From contig CAZWZF010000037.1 of NCBI GenBank assembly GCA_964638715.1, positions 1-46,498 on the forward strand: a stretch of DNA of 46,498 nucleotides, read 5' to 3'. The DNA comes from JBAXQQ01 sp037131695. GTDB taxonomy: Bacteria > Armatimonadota > Hebobacteria > CAIYQO01. Numbering within the stretch: the stretch's first letter is position 1; each line of letters starts with the position of its first letter. Under the pieces are notes generated by a model, which was not told the DNA's origin, made no database searches, and saw only the letters and a program-made list of their open reading frames with translations. Shown here piece after piece: positions 7,563 to 16,615 of this stretch. The position numbers were made by a program, and so were the translations under genes.

Positions 7563-8864
7563 CTATTTCAAGTTATAGAATGCGCTCATGCCGGCGAAGA
7601 GAGCGGATGAACCTAACTCTTCTTCGATGCGGAGCAACTGGTTGTATTTTGCTACGCGGTCGGTGCGGCTTGGTGCGCCGGTCTTGATTTGACCACAATT
7701 GGTGGCAACGGCCAGGTCGGCAATGGTGGCATCTTCAGTTTCGCCAGAGCGGTGTGAAGAGATAGCGGTGAAGTTCGCGCGCTTTGCCATTTCGATTGCT
7801 GCCAGGGTTTCGGTCATGCTGCCAATCTGGTTAACTTTAATCAGGATGGAGTTGCCCAGGCCTTTTTCGATGCCCATGTTCAGGCGGTCGGTGTTGGTAA
7901 CAAACAGGTCGTCGCCGACTAACTGGATTTTCTTGCCCAGTACGTCAGTCAGCATTTTCCAACCGTCAAAGTCATCTTCGCTCATGCCGTCTTCCAGGCT
8001 GATGATGGGATAGTTAGCTGCCAGGTCGGCCCAGAACTCTACCATCTGTTCGCTGGTTTTGAACATGTTTGATTTCCAGAAATAATACTGGCCTTCTTTG
8101 CCGGCTTTTTTGCCTTCTTCATAAAGTTCGGTGGTGGCAGGGTCCATAGCGATGCGAATCTGGTCGCCAGGTATGTAGCCAGCCTTGTTGATGGCTTCCA
8201 TGATTACGTCCAGGGCTTCCTGGTTGCTCTTCAGGTTCGGTGCATATCCGCCTTCGTCGCCAACTGAAGTGCTGTAGCCTTTTGATTTCAGCACGCCCTT
8301 CAGGGTATGGAAGATTTCAGCGCCCCAGCGCAGGCATTCGGAGAATGATTCAGCGCCAACCGGCATAATCATGAATTCCTGCAGGTCAACGGAGTTGTCA
8401 GCGTGCTTACCGCCGTTGATGATGTTCATCATCGGTACTGGCAATGTGCGGGCTGATACGCCGCCGATATATTTGTACAGGGGCATGCCCAATGAAGCGG
8501 CAGCGGCTTTTGAAACAGCCATTGATACGCCGAGGATAGCGTTTGCGCCCAGGTTGCCCTTGTTATGGGTTCCATCGAGTTCAATCATTAATTCGTCGAT
8601 TTCTACCTGTTCGCAAGCTTCCATACCTTCTATTTCCAATGCTAATACTTCGTTGATGTTATTAACAGCTTTGGAAACGCCGAGGCCGCGGTAACGCTCT
8701 TTGTCGCCATCGCGCAACTCTACAGCTTCGTATTGACCGGTGGATGCACCGGACGGAACAGCAGCACGGCCAAGGGTGCCGTCTTCTAATACCACGTCGA
8801 CTTCAACAGTCGGGTTGCCGCGGGAGTCAAGAATCTCGCGCGCCAAAACTTGTTCAATAATCAC
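7563..8864 (-). CDS. eno: Enolase (phosphopyruvate hydratase)
   Basis: Glycolytic enzyme interconverting 2-phosphoglycerate and phosphoenolpyruvate. At 433 residues it is full length. Visible family motifs: REILDSRGNPTVEVDV at the N-terminus, VPSGASTG with the mobile loop, GGKHADN, SVGDEGGYAPN, the acidic metal site SLEDG and GDDLFVTN, ILIKVNQIG, and the signature ISSHRSGETEDATIADL near residues 369-385. The start is GTG at 8864 with an AAGGGGA ribosome site 7-12 bp upstream. It stands alone, bounded downstream by a terminator and upstream by a repeat-filled gap. Confidence 0.98.
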   Translation of the reverse strand: MIIEQVLAREILDSRGNPTVEVDVVLEDGTLGRAAVPSGASTGQYEAVELRDGDKERYRGLGVSKAVNNINEVLALEIEGMEACEQVEIDELMIELDGTHNKGNLGANAILGVSMAVSKAAAASLGMPLYKYIGGVSARTLPVPMMNIINGGKHADNSVDLQEFMIMPVGAESFSECLRWGAEIFHTLKGVLKSKGYSTSVGDEGGYAPNLKSNQEALDVIMEAINKAGYIPGDQIRIAMDPATTELYEEGKKAGKEGQYYFWKSNMFKTSEQMVEFWADLAANYPIISLEDGMSEDDFDGWKMLTDVLGKKIQLVGDDLFVTNTDRLNMGIEKGLGNSILIKVNQIGSMTETLAAIEMAKRANFTAISSHRSGETEDATIADLAVATNCGQIKTGAPSRTDRVAKYNQLLRIEEELGSSALFAGMSAFYNLK

Positions 8865-9018
8865 TGGATTTCCCCTTTAAAAGTAACTTTAACGCCTCGC
8901 AGCGTTGATAGTAAATAATCAGGCACAATTTGCCCCGAGGTATTATAGCAAATTTATTGGGATTTTAATAGAGATGGGGGAAGGGGTTAATTGACAATTG
9001 ACAATTGAGAATTAACGC

Positions 9019-9145
9019 AGGTTCTTGCAAAATCTAAATTTTAATTGTTTCAAATTGTAATTTGTGTGTTCAGGGACTGACACCGAGTGGCAAAGCCATG
9101 ACGGTGTCTGTCCCATCGGGTTGCAACAAAATTTTGCAATAGTGT
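9019..9145. mobile_element. MITE-like copy A, with 42-bp palindromic core
   Basis: The 339-bp gap between eno and the helicase gene is mainly this 127-bp element. It begins with AGGTTCTTGCAAAATCT (9019-9035) and ends with the near-inverted AAATTTTGCAATAGTGT (9129-9145). The 42-bp palindromic core sits at 9073-9114, with outer arms GGGACTGACACC and GGTGTCTGTCCC. It encodes nothing, so it would depend on a transposase elsewhere. The same ends and core recur at 23.95 and 32.63 kb. Confidence 0.7.
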
Positions 9146-9203
9146 CTGAGAATTATTTTAGTGGATTGGATTCTATATTGTTTAAGTATATGAATTATGT
9201 ATA

Positions 9204-11180
9204 TTAAATTATTGTAAACCCAATATTACTTAAATAATCATAGATTGGATCGTAAAAAGTTGGATTTCGTGTTGGATCTTCGACATCACCATATGGAACA
9301 ACAATCACCATTCCTTGTCGTGCACGAGTTAAAAGAACTCGATAAGCATTCTTCTGATAAATTTTACGCTCTTCTTTTTTTATGTGCATCCATCTATTTC
9401 CACAAAAAGACCAGTTTTCCCAACCGTTATGTGAATATCTAAAATCAGCATCCCAAGTTACACATGCCCAATCAAGTTCTAACCCTTGCACATCAAATTC
9501 CGTTGCAACATCTTCAAGATAGTATGATGATCGTACATCATCTTTACCATCAAGAAACCAATGTATTGGATCTATTGGAGATTTTACATCTATAGCGTGG
9601 GGTTTTAATCGTTCTGCTTGAGAAGATACAACAATACCATAACGTTCTGAACCACGCGCTTGATTTTTTAGCCATTGTTTTGCTTTTTTTAAATCACGAG
9701 TTAGTACAATTGGATAATTTATTTTAACTTTATCAAGTGTTTTTTTTGCTTGGTCGATATTTAAATCGAGTAGGTGTTTAAATAATAATGAAACATCTTC
9801 TGCTCTGAATGAACGCATTGATACTGATAGATGAAGCTCATCTTTATATTTAACATTATCACGAGATTTAAGTTCTTTTAACACAGATCCGGCGCCATAT
9901 TCACTGTCCATAAGTTTAGATGAGATATAAATATTCCAATGTTGAAACGACTTTTGTAATGATTCGATCCATTCACTTATGCCTGCTTCTCCAGTATTAA
10001 TTTCCTGCCCACCACCTACAAGACATACAATTACTGCCCAATCGGAATGGCGATTGAGGCAAGATATTAAAAATTCCGGCTCAGATTGATTAAAATTAGA
10101 GATACCTTTTTTTTGTTGCATGAAATTAGTAGTTTGTTCAATATTCCATGCTCGCTGCGCTTCATCAAAAAGTGCAACATGTTCTATAGGGGGTGATTTA
10201 GGATCAATGAGACATTCATCACGAAAATGATGAACATTTTGAATAAAAGCCTTAACTTCACTCATAGCCTCATTTTTCTTAACCTTAATCCCACGTTCTT
10301 TTTCCCGTATAACTTTATCTCGAGCCAATGCTTCGCGAAGTATTGCAACAAGAGGACCATTACCAGAAAGAAAAACACTATACAGATCATTATTTTTATC
10401 AATATGTGATGTAGCAATATTAAGTCCAACTAATGTTTTACCTGCCCCAGGAACACCTGTTACAAAACAAATGGCTTTTTTTGAGGTGTCTCTTGATAAT
10501 TGAATAATATCAGAGATTGCATCTGAAGTTTGACTTAAGTTTATAGCGCTTGCATCATTACGAGAGATATCTTGGACAGAATGACCATTATATAAAGCCA
10601 TTGCTGCCTCAATAATTGTAGGTGTTGGATGATATCGTCCATTAATCCAATCATCAGAATTAATGTCATTTCCATCAGTGAATTGTAAAACTTTTTCAAT
10701 AACAAGTTCGAGCGATTTAGAATTACTAATGATAGGTGATATTAATTTATCATTGTGTGGTGTTGTAGCTATAATTACATCTTTATTTTGTGCATGTGTA
10801 GATATTAATATTGGTGCAATATAATGTTCATGACTGATTTCATGGAAATTTTTTAAATCTAAAGCGTAGTCCATAACTTGATCAATAGCTGAAGCATTAA
10901 ATTCTGTAGATCCAACTTTAAATTCAAGAACGAAAATTACTGGGCCTATAATTAATACAACATCTATTCTTTTTCCCATTCGAGGAATCGAATATTCGAA
11001 TAAAATAGTTCCATGGTATAATTTCAGTATGGTTTTTAAAAGACTTATTTCTTCTAACCAGGCATAACGCTGAGATTGTTCCAAGCTAAAATCATTATTT
11101 ATTGCCATTTTACCTATAATCGCATCAGAATCAGTGGATAAAAAAGTATCAATTGATTCACAATAATATTGTCGATTCAT
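9204..11180 (-). CDS. PD-(D/E)XK nuclease-DUF2075 helicase protein
   Basis: A 658-residue protein of the DUF2075 (UvrD-like, Schlafen-related) helicase group. Residues ~60-110 look like a PD-(D/E)XK nuclease: D73 in KRIDVVLI, E86-F-K88 in FVLEFKVG, and QVMDYALDLK downstream. The ATPase follows: Walker A GVPGAGKT (242-249), Walker B FDEAQRAW (338-345), the VSMRSFRAE region, and a C-terminal YRVLLTRARQGM typical of superfamily 1. It would bind and perhaps cut and unwind nucleic acid; a phage-defence role is inference from the architecture and isolated AT-rich context. The ATG at 11180 has only a weak purine-rich leader (AAAGAGAAA). No partner gene is adjacent. Confidence 0.85.
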   Translation of the reverse strand: MNRQYYCESIDTFLSTDSDAIIGKMAINNDFSLEQSQRYAWLEEISLLKTILKLYHGTILFEYSIPRMGKRIDVVLIIGPVIFVLEFKVGSTEFNASAIDQVMDYALDLKNFHEISHEHYIAPILISTHAQNKDVIIATTPHNDKLISPIISNSKSLELVIEKVLQFTDGNDINSDDWINGRYHPTPTIIEAAMALYNGHSVQDISRNDASAINLSQTSDAISDIIQLSRDTSKKAICFVTGVPGAGKTLVGLNIATSHIDKNNDLYSVFLSGNGPLVAILREALARDKVIREKERGIKVKKNEAMSEVKAFIQNVHHFRDECLIDPKSPPIEHVALFDEAQRAWNIEQTTNFMQQKKGISNFNQSEPEFLISCLNRHSDWAVIVCLVGGGQEINTGEAGISEWIESLQKSFQHWNIYISSKLMDSEYGAGSVLKELKSRDNVKYKDELHLSVSMRSFRAEDVSLLFKHLLDLNIDQAKKTLDKVKINYPIVLTRDLKKAKQWLKNQARGSERYGIVVSSQAERLKPHAIDVKSPIDPIHWFLDGKDDVRSSYYLEDVATEFDVQGLELDWACVTWDADFRYSHNGWENWSFCGNRWMHIKKEERKIYQKNAYRVLLTRARQGMVIVVPYGDVEDPTRNPTFYDPIYDYLSNIGFTII

Positions 11181-11489
11181 TTATAATTTTTCTCTTTCAT
11201 AATTTTAGGTATATTTTAAAACTAAGATTTGTTGTAATGAATACTCTCTCAGGCATTAAACAAATAAATAGTTTATTCTTATAAAAATGCCAGGAACTAA
11301 TTCTCTAACCCAAACAATATATCTTACAACTATAGAATGTCAATTTTTCATAGTATTTCTTCGCCACTCTACCCACATAATTCTGCTAAAATAAAAAAAT
11401 ATAAGATTGCCATAAATCGTGCTTTATTGGTTATTTCGGTTGAAAATGCAATAAATAACTTTATTTTTTCAAATATTGATGGTTTGTAG

Positions 11490-11519
11490 TTGAATATTCT
11501 TCTATCTCTGTGGTAGTAT
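11490..11519 (+). promoter_or_regulatory. Candidate promoter of the pilus operon
   Basis: The 11181-11542 gap contains no gene that I can support. Near its end TTGAAT (11490-11495) and TAGTAT (11514-11519) are separated by 18 bp, each matching four of six consensus positions, upstream of the pilM ribosome site. The assignment is tentative because the region is AT-rich and chance matches are likely. Confidence 0.35.
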
Positions 11520-11542
11520 ATCGGGCGAGGTACCCATACATA

Positions 11543-13330
11543 ATGGCTGTAAAAGCCGGCGCGCGGGCAAAGGATCAGACCGTACTCGCGTTGGATATTG
11601 GTTCACGATTTGTTAAAATAGTGGAACTGCGCCTGCAAAAAGGCGTGATTTCGCTGCTTAACGTCGCCATCATGCCAACCCCCATGGGCGTGATGGATAA
11701 CAGCCAGATACTTGAGCCAGCAATGCTGGGCAAGTCAATTAAAAAGTTCCTCAATATAAATAAAATAAAGACAAAGTCAGTCGTTGCCGGCATCAGCGGG
11801 CAGTCCACCGTTATCGTTCGTCCCATAGAAATGCCCCGCATGTCGCTGAAAGAACTGAAAGACAACATGAAATTTGAGGTGGAACGGCATATTCCATTTG
11901 CTGTCACCGAAGTTATCATGGACTTTTCCCCGCTTATCGACCCCAATGACCTGCCGCCGGAAGAAGTGAATATGAAAGTGCTGCTGGCGGTTGCTCATGA
12001 GGAATTAGTACAGAAATATATCAAGGTTCTCGATTGCGCCGGATTAAACGCGGTGGCCATGGACGTATTGAATCTTTCCGCTATCCGCGCATTGACGTCA
12101 GAGGATGAAGATGACGACATCATGAGCGTTGAAGAGCCGAAAGAAGAAAAACCGAAACTGCCGGATAATATCGCCCTGGTTGAGATTGGCGCGCGGGCAA
12201 TGGAAATATGCATTGTTACAAAAGGGCAGTTGGCATTTAACCGCACCGTGCCAGTAGCAGGCGATACCCTGACTAATGTGATAGCAGAACAGACCGGCCG
12301 CACCCAGGAAGAAGCGGAAGAGCTGAAGAAGCAGTTTGGTAAAATATTTGTCGAGGCGACCGCAGGCGAGTTGCCGCCGCCGGAAGAAGACTTTTTTTCA
12401 TCATTAGACAGCGATAATCCTGGCGGCCAGAACAGTATGTTCGGTGCCGGACTGGATGATTTTATCATCGCTCCCGGCAGCATACCCGCAGAAACAAATA
12501 CAGATGACGCTCCGCTGCCGCAGCATATATTTTCCCTGGATGATGATTTTAACGACTTGGGGTCGATAAAAATAAATGAACCGGAACCAACTGCCGGAAC
12601 AGCGCAAGCCGTTGAAGATACGCATGTTGACCTTACTAAAGAAGCAGAAGTACCCGCAGCACAGACGTTTTCGCCGGCGGACATGGCTGATATTGAAAAG
12701 AAATTTCCGTTTGATGAGTTGGAATTAACTACCGGTATTCCTTCACTTGAAGTTACCGAAGAAGAATTAAACAAACCAGCGTTCAGTTTTGGCGATGAAT
12801 TGGCAAACCAATTAAACGCGGAACCGGCAAAGCCAAAACCGGCGTCTTCATTTTTTGATGCCAGCATGTTTTCGTTTGGCGAAGATGAAAAAGACAAGGG
12901 ATTTGGCGAGTCGCTGGCCCAGGAGTTCTCGTTATCCGGTTCTCCATTTGAATCTTCTGAATCAATTGAAGACATCACCGCATTTGAACGTCCGGATATG
13001 TCGCAGGATGAGATTTTCCAGCGCAGAATATTTGAAGCGATGCAGCCGACTTTGGTAGAAATAGTTACAGAAATCAGGCGCTCGTTAGAGTTTTTCGCAA
13101 ATAAAGAACCGGATATTCACGTCGATACCATCATACTGTCCGGTGGTACAAGTTTGTTGCCAAATATGGTAGACTTCATTCATTCTGAAGTCGGGGTTGA
13201 TGTCAGGTTGGCTGATCCGTTAGACGGAATCGACATGTCATCCTGCAAGGTGCCGGAGCAATATGTGCGCGAATTAGCGCCAGCTTTGCCGGTATGTATT
13301 GGTCTGGGTCTGAGAAATATGGTTGAGTAA
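11543..13330 (+). CDS. pilM: Type IV pilus assembly protein PilM, with long acidic insert
   Basis: Cytoplasmic actin-like ATPase that binds the N-terminus of PilN and links the inner-membrane pilus complex to the cytoplasm. Actin-fold motifs: LALDIGSRFVKIVEL (15-29), the 1A-like region MKFEVERHIPF, NIALVEIGARAMEI, and a C-terminal IILSGGTSLLPNM. Family members are about 350 residues; this one has 595 because residues ~270-485 form an acidic Pro/Ser/Ala-rich, probably disordered insert, with a smaller acidic loop near 187-210. The frame is open to a GTG at 11510, but the ATG at 11543 gives the normal PilM start and has GCGAGG upstream. First gene of a six-gene operon. Confidence 0.88.
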   Translation: MAVKAGARAKDQTVLALDIGSRFVKIVELRLQKGVISLLNVAIMPTPMGVMDNSQILEPAMLGKSIKKFLNINKIKTKSVVAGISGQSTVIVRPIEMPRMSLKELKDNMKFEVERHIPFAVTEVIMDFSPLIDPNDLPPEEVNMKVLLAVAHEELVQKYIKVLDCAGLNAVAMDVLNLSAIRALTSEDEDDDIMSVEEPKEEKPKLPDNIALVEIGARAMEICIVTKGQLAFNRTVPVAGDTLTNVIAEQTGRTQEEAEELKKQFGKIFVEATAGELPPPEEDFFSSLDSDNPGGQNSMFGAGLDDFIIAPGSIPAETNTDDAPLPQHIFSLDDDFNDLGSIKINEPEPTAGTAQAVEDTHVDLTKEAEVPAAQTFSPADMADIEKKFPFDELELTTGIPSLEVTEEELNKPAFSFGDELANQLNAEPAKPKPASSFFDASMFSFGEDEKDKGFGESLAQEFSLSGSPFESSESIEDITAFERPDMSQDEIFQRRIFEAMQPTLVEIVTEIRRSLEFFANKEPDIHVDTIILSGGTSLLPNMVDFIHSEVGVDVRLADPLDGIDMSSCKVPEQYVRELAPALPVCIGLGLRNMVE

Positions 13331-13338
13331 GCACAACA

Positions 13339-14181
13339 ATGATTAAAGTAAACCTACTACCTAAATATTACGGCGAAGGCAAAAGGATATTAATCACCAT
13401 TATCGTTAGCGTGGTTGTCCTTATTATCGAGGCTATTCCGGTATTAAAAATGCCGGGAGATTATAAGTTGTGGACAGACTGGTATACAGCAGAAAAGGCT
13501 CCTTTTTATGCGGAGTATGTTAAGTCAGCGGATGATGAAATTGCCGTAACGGAAAAATGGAAAACAGATGCCGATACATACAAGAAATTTTTAACAGCTT
13601 TTTCACGCGATGAAACCCAGAAATATAATAACGCAGTGGTTGAGTCATTGGTAGATGTGGCGTCCAGGGTTGGCGGCGGCGGCGCATATTTCGATGATAT
13701 GACATTGCAGGACAGTAATGTAAAAATGACTGGTAAGATTAAGGGATTGATGAATTTCGTCAATTATTACTTTAAATTATCTAAAAACGATTTAAAATTA
13801 GAGCCGATGGCGGAACCATATCCTGAGTCAATGGATAAACAGGTAATTGCGGTTAACGTTGCGGGAACTTTGAAAAAGCCCATGCCATCTCAACCGGCCT
13901 TCAGCTTTACTGCTGAAGAATACGGAACTTTGTATGTACCTAACGGCAGCACTGCACCAGCACCGCCTAACGTTGGCGGCGGCGGTGGAGGCGGCGCCGC
14001 GCCGGCAGCAGGTGGAGCCACTGGAGCACCAGCCGCAGGCGGACCCACAGCACCAGGCGGACCCACGGCACCAGGTGGAGCAACTGCTCCTGGAGCAACA
14101 ACACCACCGGGTGGTGCTGCAGCACCAGGTGGAACAAAGCCTCCGGCAAGTCCTGGCGGACCACCGGTAAAGACTCCTTAA
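13339..14181 (+). CDS. pilN: PilN-like inner-membrane pilus assembly protein
   Basis: Bitopic inner-membrane protein that couples PilM to PilO. It opens with the canonical PilN motif MIKVNLLPKYY, the part that docks on PilM, then a membrane span (about 17-37) and a periplasmic domain with a predicted helix and ferredoxin-like region (ESLVDVASRV to VNVAGTLKKP). After residue ~205 the last 75 residues are low-complexity: a Gly run followed by Ala-Pro-Gly-Thr repeats such as GGPTAPGGPTAPGG. PilN normally ends at about 200 residues, so this tail is extra. It starts 8 bp after pilM with no clear ribosome site, suggesting translational coupling. Confidence 0.82.
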   Translation: MIKVNLLPKYYGEGKRILITIIVSVVVLIIEAIPVLKMPGDYKLWTDWYTAEKAPFYAEYVKSADDEIAVTEKWKTDADTYKKFLTAFSRDETQKYNNAVVESLVDVASRVGGGGAYFDDMTLQDSNVKMTGKIKGLMNFVNYYFKLSKNDLKLEPMAEPYPESMDKQVIAVNVAGTLKKPMPSQPAFSFTAEEYGTLYVPNGSTAPAPPNVGGGGGGGAAPAAGGATGAPAAGGPTAPGGPTAPGGATAPGATTPPGGAAAPGGTKPPASPGGPPVKTP

Positions 14182-14217
14182 TATGATGTATAAAATAAAT
14201 AACGAGGTAAATAAGTT

Positions 14218-15582
14218 ATGAAATGGTTGCGTTGGTGGCATTTATTGCCGCTGTTTGTGATCATGATGGGCTGCCTTGGTTATTTTGGCAAAACCAAGAT
14301 GATTGATCCTGCCGAAGCTGCATATAAAGCCGCATTGACAGATTTCGAATCAACTCGAAACGCAGCGAAAGCAAAACAAGGTCCATATAAAGAAGCATTG
14401 GAAAGTCGTCCTAAATATTGTAAAGAGTTTATAAATGATGCCCGAGCCTTTCAGATAATGCAGGATACCATGCCGGATATTTATTGTATAGCACTTCAAT
14501 ATGCCAGCAATAAAGAAGAAGGATTGCGCAAGTGGTATTACAATATGGGCAAGGGCCTGACTCTGAATGAATTAAGAAGATGGGTGAAGAAGTTCCCCGC
14601 GACAAAACAACCGAAATTCACCTTCTCTGGTATTCTTGGTTACGAGTCTACATTGCCTTCAGCCACTATAGTGAAGATACCATTTGATGAACAAACAGTT
14701 CGAGTTCGCGGATATAATGAATTGGCGCGAAAAATTTCCACCATGACCGGGTACGGTTATTGTCCGTATGTAATAAAATTTGTTGGCACTGATATCGGCG
14801 GTGCTGCCGCTCCTGCCGCTGGCGGACCCGGTGCAGCACCCGGCGCTCCCGGTGCTCCTGGTGCAATGCCTGCTGCTCCCGGCGCACCTGCTGCTCCCGG
14901 CGCAGCTCCACCCGCGGCAGCCCCTCCAGGCGGAAAGAAAGCAAGTATTTCCATTAATGGCGCCAGAATAGCATCCGGCATAAAGAATGCATATACTGAA
15001 CCTTATCAGGGATATTATATCAGCAGTAGTTTTATAAATAGCAATATTCGTCTGGCTCAAGCCCCTCCGCCGTCACCAGGCGGTCCACCGGTAAAACCCG
15101 GCGCAGCTGCTCCAATAGCTCCCACAGGAGCACCTGGTGCAGCACCGACAGGTGCGCCCGGCGCAGCGCCAACTGGCGCACCCGGTGCCGCCGCAGGTGC
15201 TGCACCAGCAGCGGCAGCCGCTCCAGCTGCATCTGGCGCGGGACCGTTGACAATAACTGTTATAAAAGAGATAAATGGCAAAAATGTTTATGACCCTGTA
15301 AAACCAATTCTCGAGTTCAAATATTCCGCAGAGGCATATTTTATGACCAGAGGTTGGGATCCGTATGGCGATGGGTCAAAGGCCGGGGTTAAAACTAAGA
15401 TTGAAGAAGCAAAACGGGTAGTAGCTGACCCGGGCAAGCCAAAAGAGATAAGAAAAACATGGAATGCTGATCCAACACAACCGCCAAGAACTTTTATAGA
15501 GGGTATAAAAGAATGGGTTAAGCCTACAATGCCGCCAAAAAGTTCATTTTGGGTTTCATTCCCAGAACCATCCATGTGGTAA
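14218..15582 (+). CDS. Probable PilO-position protein with two Ala/Pro/Gly segments
   Basis: A 454-residue bitopic protein: short cytoplasmic start, membrane span (about 8-24), a helical stretch (DPAEAAYKAALTDFESTRNAAKAK) and periplasmic domain. By gene order (PilM-PilN-X-PilP-PilQ), span and early coiled coil it should be the PilO equivalent, but sequence similarity is not recognisable. Two low-complexity stretches split it: residues ~197-242 (PGAPGAPGA type) and ~281-342 (APTGAPGAAPTG type). Between and after them are apparently folded parts, the last ending in a Pro-rich tail. GAGG lies about 11 bp before the ATG. The domain interruptions are unusual for PilO, which is about 200 residues. 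Confidence 0.6.
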   Translation: MKWLRWWHLLPLFVIMMGCLGYFGKTKMIDPAEAAYKAALTDFESTRNAAKAKQGPYKEALESRPKYCKEFINDARAFQIMQDTMPDIYCIALQYASNKEEGLRKWYYNMGKGLTLNELRRWVKKFPATKQPKFTFSGILGYESTLPSATIVKIPFDEQTVRVRGYNELARKISTMTGYGYCPYVIKFVGTDIGGAAAPAAGGPGAAPGAPGAPGAMPAAPGAPAAPGAAPPAAAPPGGKKASISINGARIASGIKNAYTEPYQGYYISSSFINSNIRLAQAPPPSPGGPPVKPGAAAPIAPTGAPGAAPTGAPGAAPTGAPGAAAGAAPAAAAAPAASGAGPLTITVIKEINGKNVYDPVKPILEFKYSAEAYFMTRGWDPYGDGSKAGVKTKIEEAKRVVADPGKPKEIRKTWNADPTQPPRTFIEGIKEWVKPTMPPKSSFWVSFPEPSMW

Positions 15583-15655
15583 AAAAGTGGTATAATATAA
15601 TGGTTGGAACAAAAAAGATTTTTTCGCGTTATAATTATTGACGGAGATAATTACG

Positions 15656-16546
15656 GTGATAACACCTGAGCAAAAAAAGAAAATAATGATAATGGCCGGC
15701 GTATTCGTTGTGGCGTTAATTGCACTCGTGGTGATTTTGATTAAGCCAGCATCTAAGCCTGCGGCTCCGACAGGCAACGAAACAGTAGCTACCCAGCCTG
15801 CCCCCGCGGAAACTGCGCAACCAGCATCGCCCGGTACAGGTGCTCCAACAACACCACCAGCACCGCAAGGCAATGCCCCGGGAAATCCCCCGGCATCAAC
15901 CGGCATGCCTCCCGCTAAAATGGGTGCAACAACAGCAGGTGTTATGAGCAAACCGGCTCCACCGCTGATACCTCCAACAGTATTGCCATCATTAACACCG
16001 CCAATATCTTTAAGTTCTAAATACGATCCGTTCAGTGGCGGACCGCGTCCTCCAAAACCTCCGGTAGTTATAAATCCAACTTTATGGGTAGATACTAAAT
16101 ACCAGAGAATTTATGATAGCATTATGGATAAATCCGCCAAGACCAATACTGCAAATGTAAGCGAAGGCGAGATTTATATTGCTTATATTCCTTTTGTACA
16201 TAACTCATCATTAAAAGCAACGCCGTATGTACCGGTGCCGCGCAAGGAAGATAATATTGAGACACCACCGGGCCGAAATGCAGGATATGTCTATTCTGAA
16301 GGCGGCAAGGTTTACGCGATATTTGAAGACCAGACCCATCAACCGAAAGCTGTTTCCGTTGGCGATCAATTAAATGGTTATACCGTCAAAGCTATAAGTT
16401 ATAATTCGCTAACATTAACTAATGGAATTCGTGATTTCCAGTTAAAATTGCAGCCAATTGATACTTTTCAGTGGGGTTCAGAAACAACTGTAGATGCGGA
16501 CCCCAATGTACCGGTCAATTCTCCGCCACGCTGGGGAAATCGATGA
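15656..16546 (+). CDS. PilP/GspC-like pilus protein
   Basis: The N-terminus is a membrane span (about 11-31: IMIMAGVFVVALIALVVILI), followed by a Pro/Ala/Thr-rich linker (about 34-120) and a periplasmic domain. The final ~70 residues (KVYAIFEDQTHQPKAVSVGDQLNGYTVKAI then LTLTNGIRDFQLKL) match the pattern of the PilP/GspC homology domain, which bridges the inner-membrane complex to the secretin. Classical PilP is a lipoprotein; a transmembrane anchor is more like GspC. The frame is open to TTG at 15638, but the GTG at 15656 is chosen because GGAG lies 9 bp upstream. Protein length is then 296 residues. Confidence 0.65.
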   Translation: MITPEQKKKIMIMAGVFVVALIALVVILIKPASKPAAPTGNETVATQPAPAETAQPASPGTGAPTTPPAPQGNAPGNPPASTGMPPAKMGATTAGVMSKPAPPLIPPTVLPSLTPPISLSSKYDPFSGGPRPPKPPVVINPTLWVDTKYQRIYDSIMDKSAKTNTANVSEGEIYIAYIPFVHNSSLKATPYVPVPRKEDNIETPPGRNAGYVYSEGGKVYAIFEDQTHQPKAVSVGDQLNGYTVKAISYNSLTLTNGIRDFQLKLQPIDTFQWGSETTVDADPNVPVNSPPRWGNR

Positions 16547-16615
16547 AACTTAAATAGTTTCAATTACGTATATTTATAGTGGTGAACTGGGTTAATGGTT
16601 AAAGGAAAAATGATT

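Noticed and set aside
11510..11542. GTG start for PilM
   Set aside because: It adds 11 residues not seen in PilM, and the ATG at 11543 gives the usual start with GCGAGG upstream.
11995..12978. 327-residue minus-strand Ser-rich frame
   Set aside because: It is the shadow of the acidic PilM insert and matches no family.
15032..15281. Antisense frames across the Ala/Pro/Gly-rich pilus genes
   Set aside because: They mirror low-complexity coding DNA on the opposite strand and have no ribosome sites.
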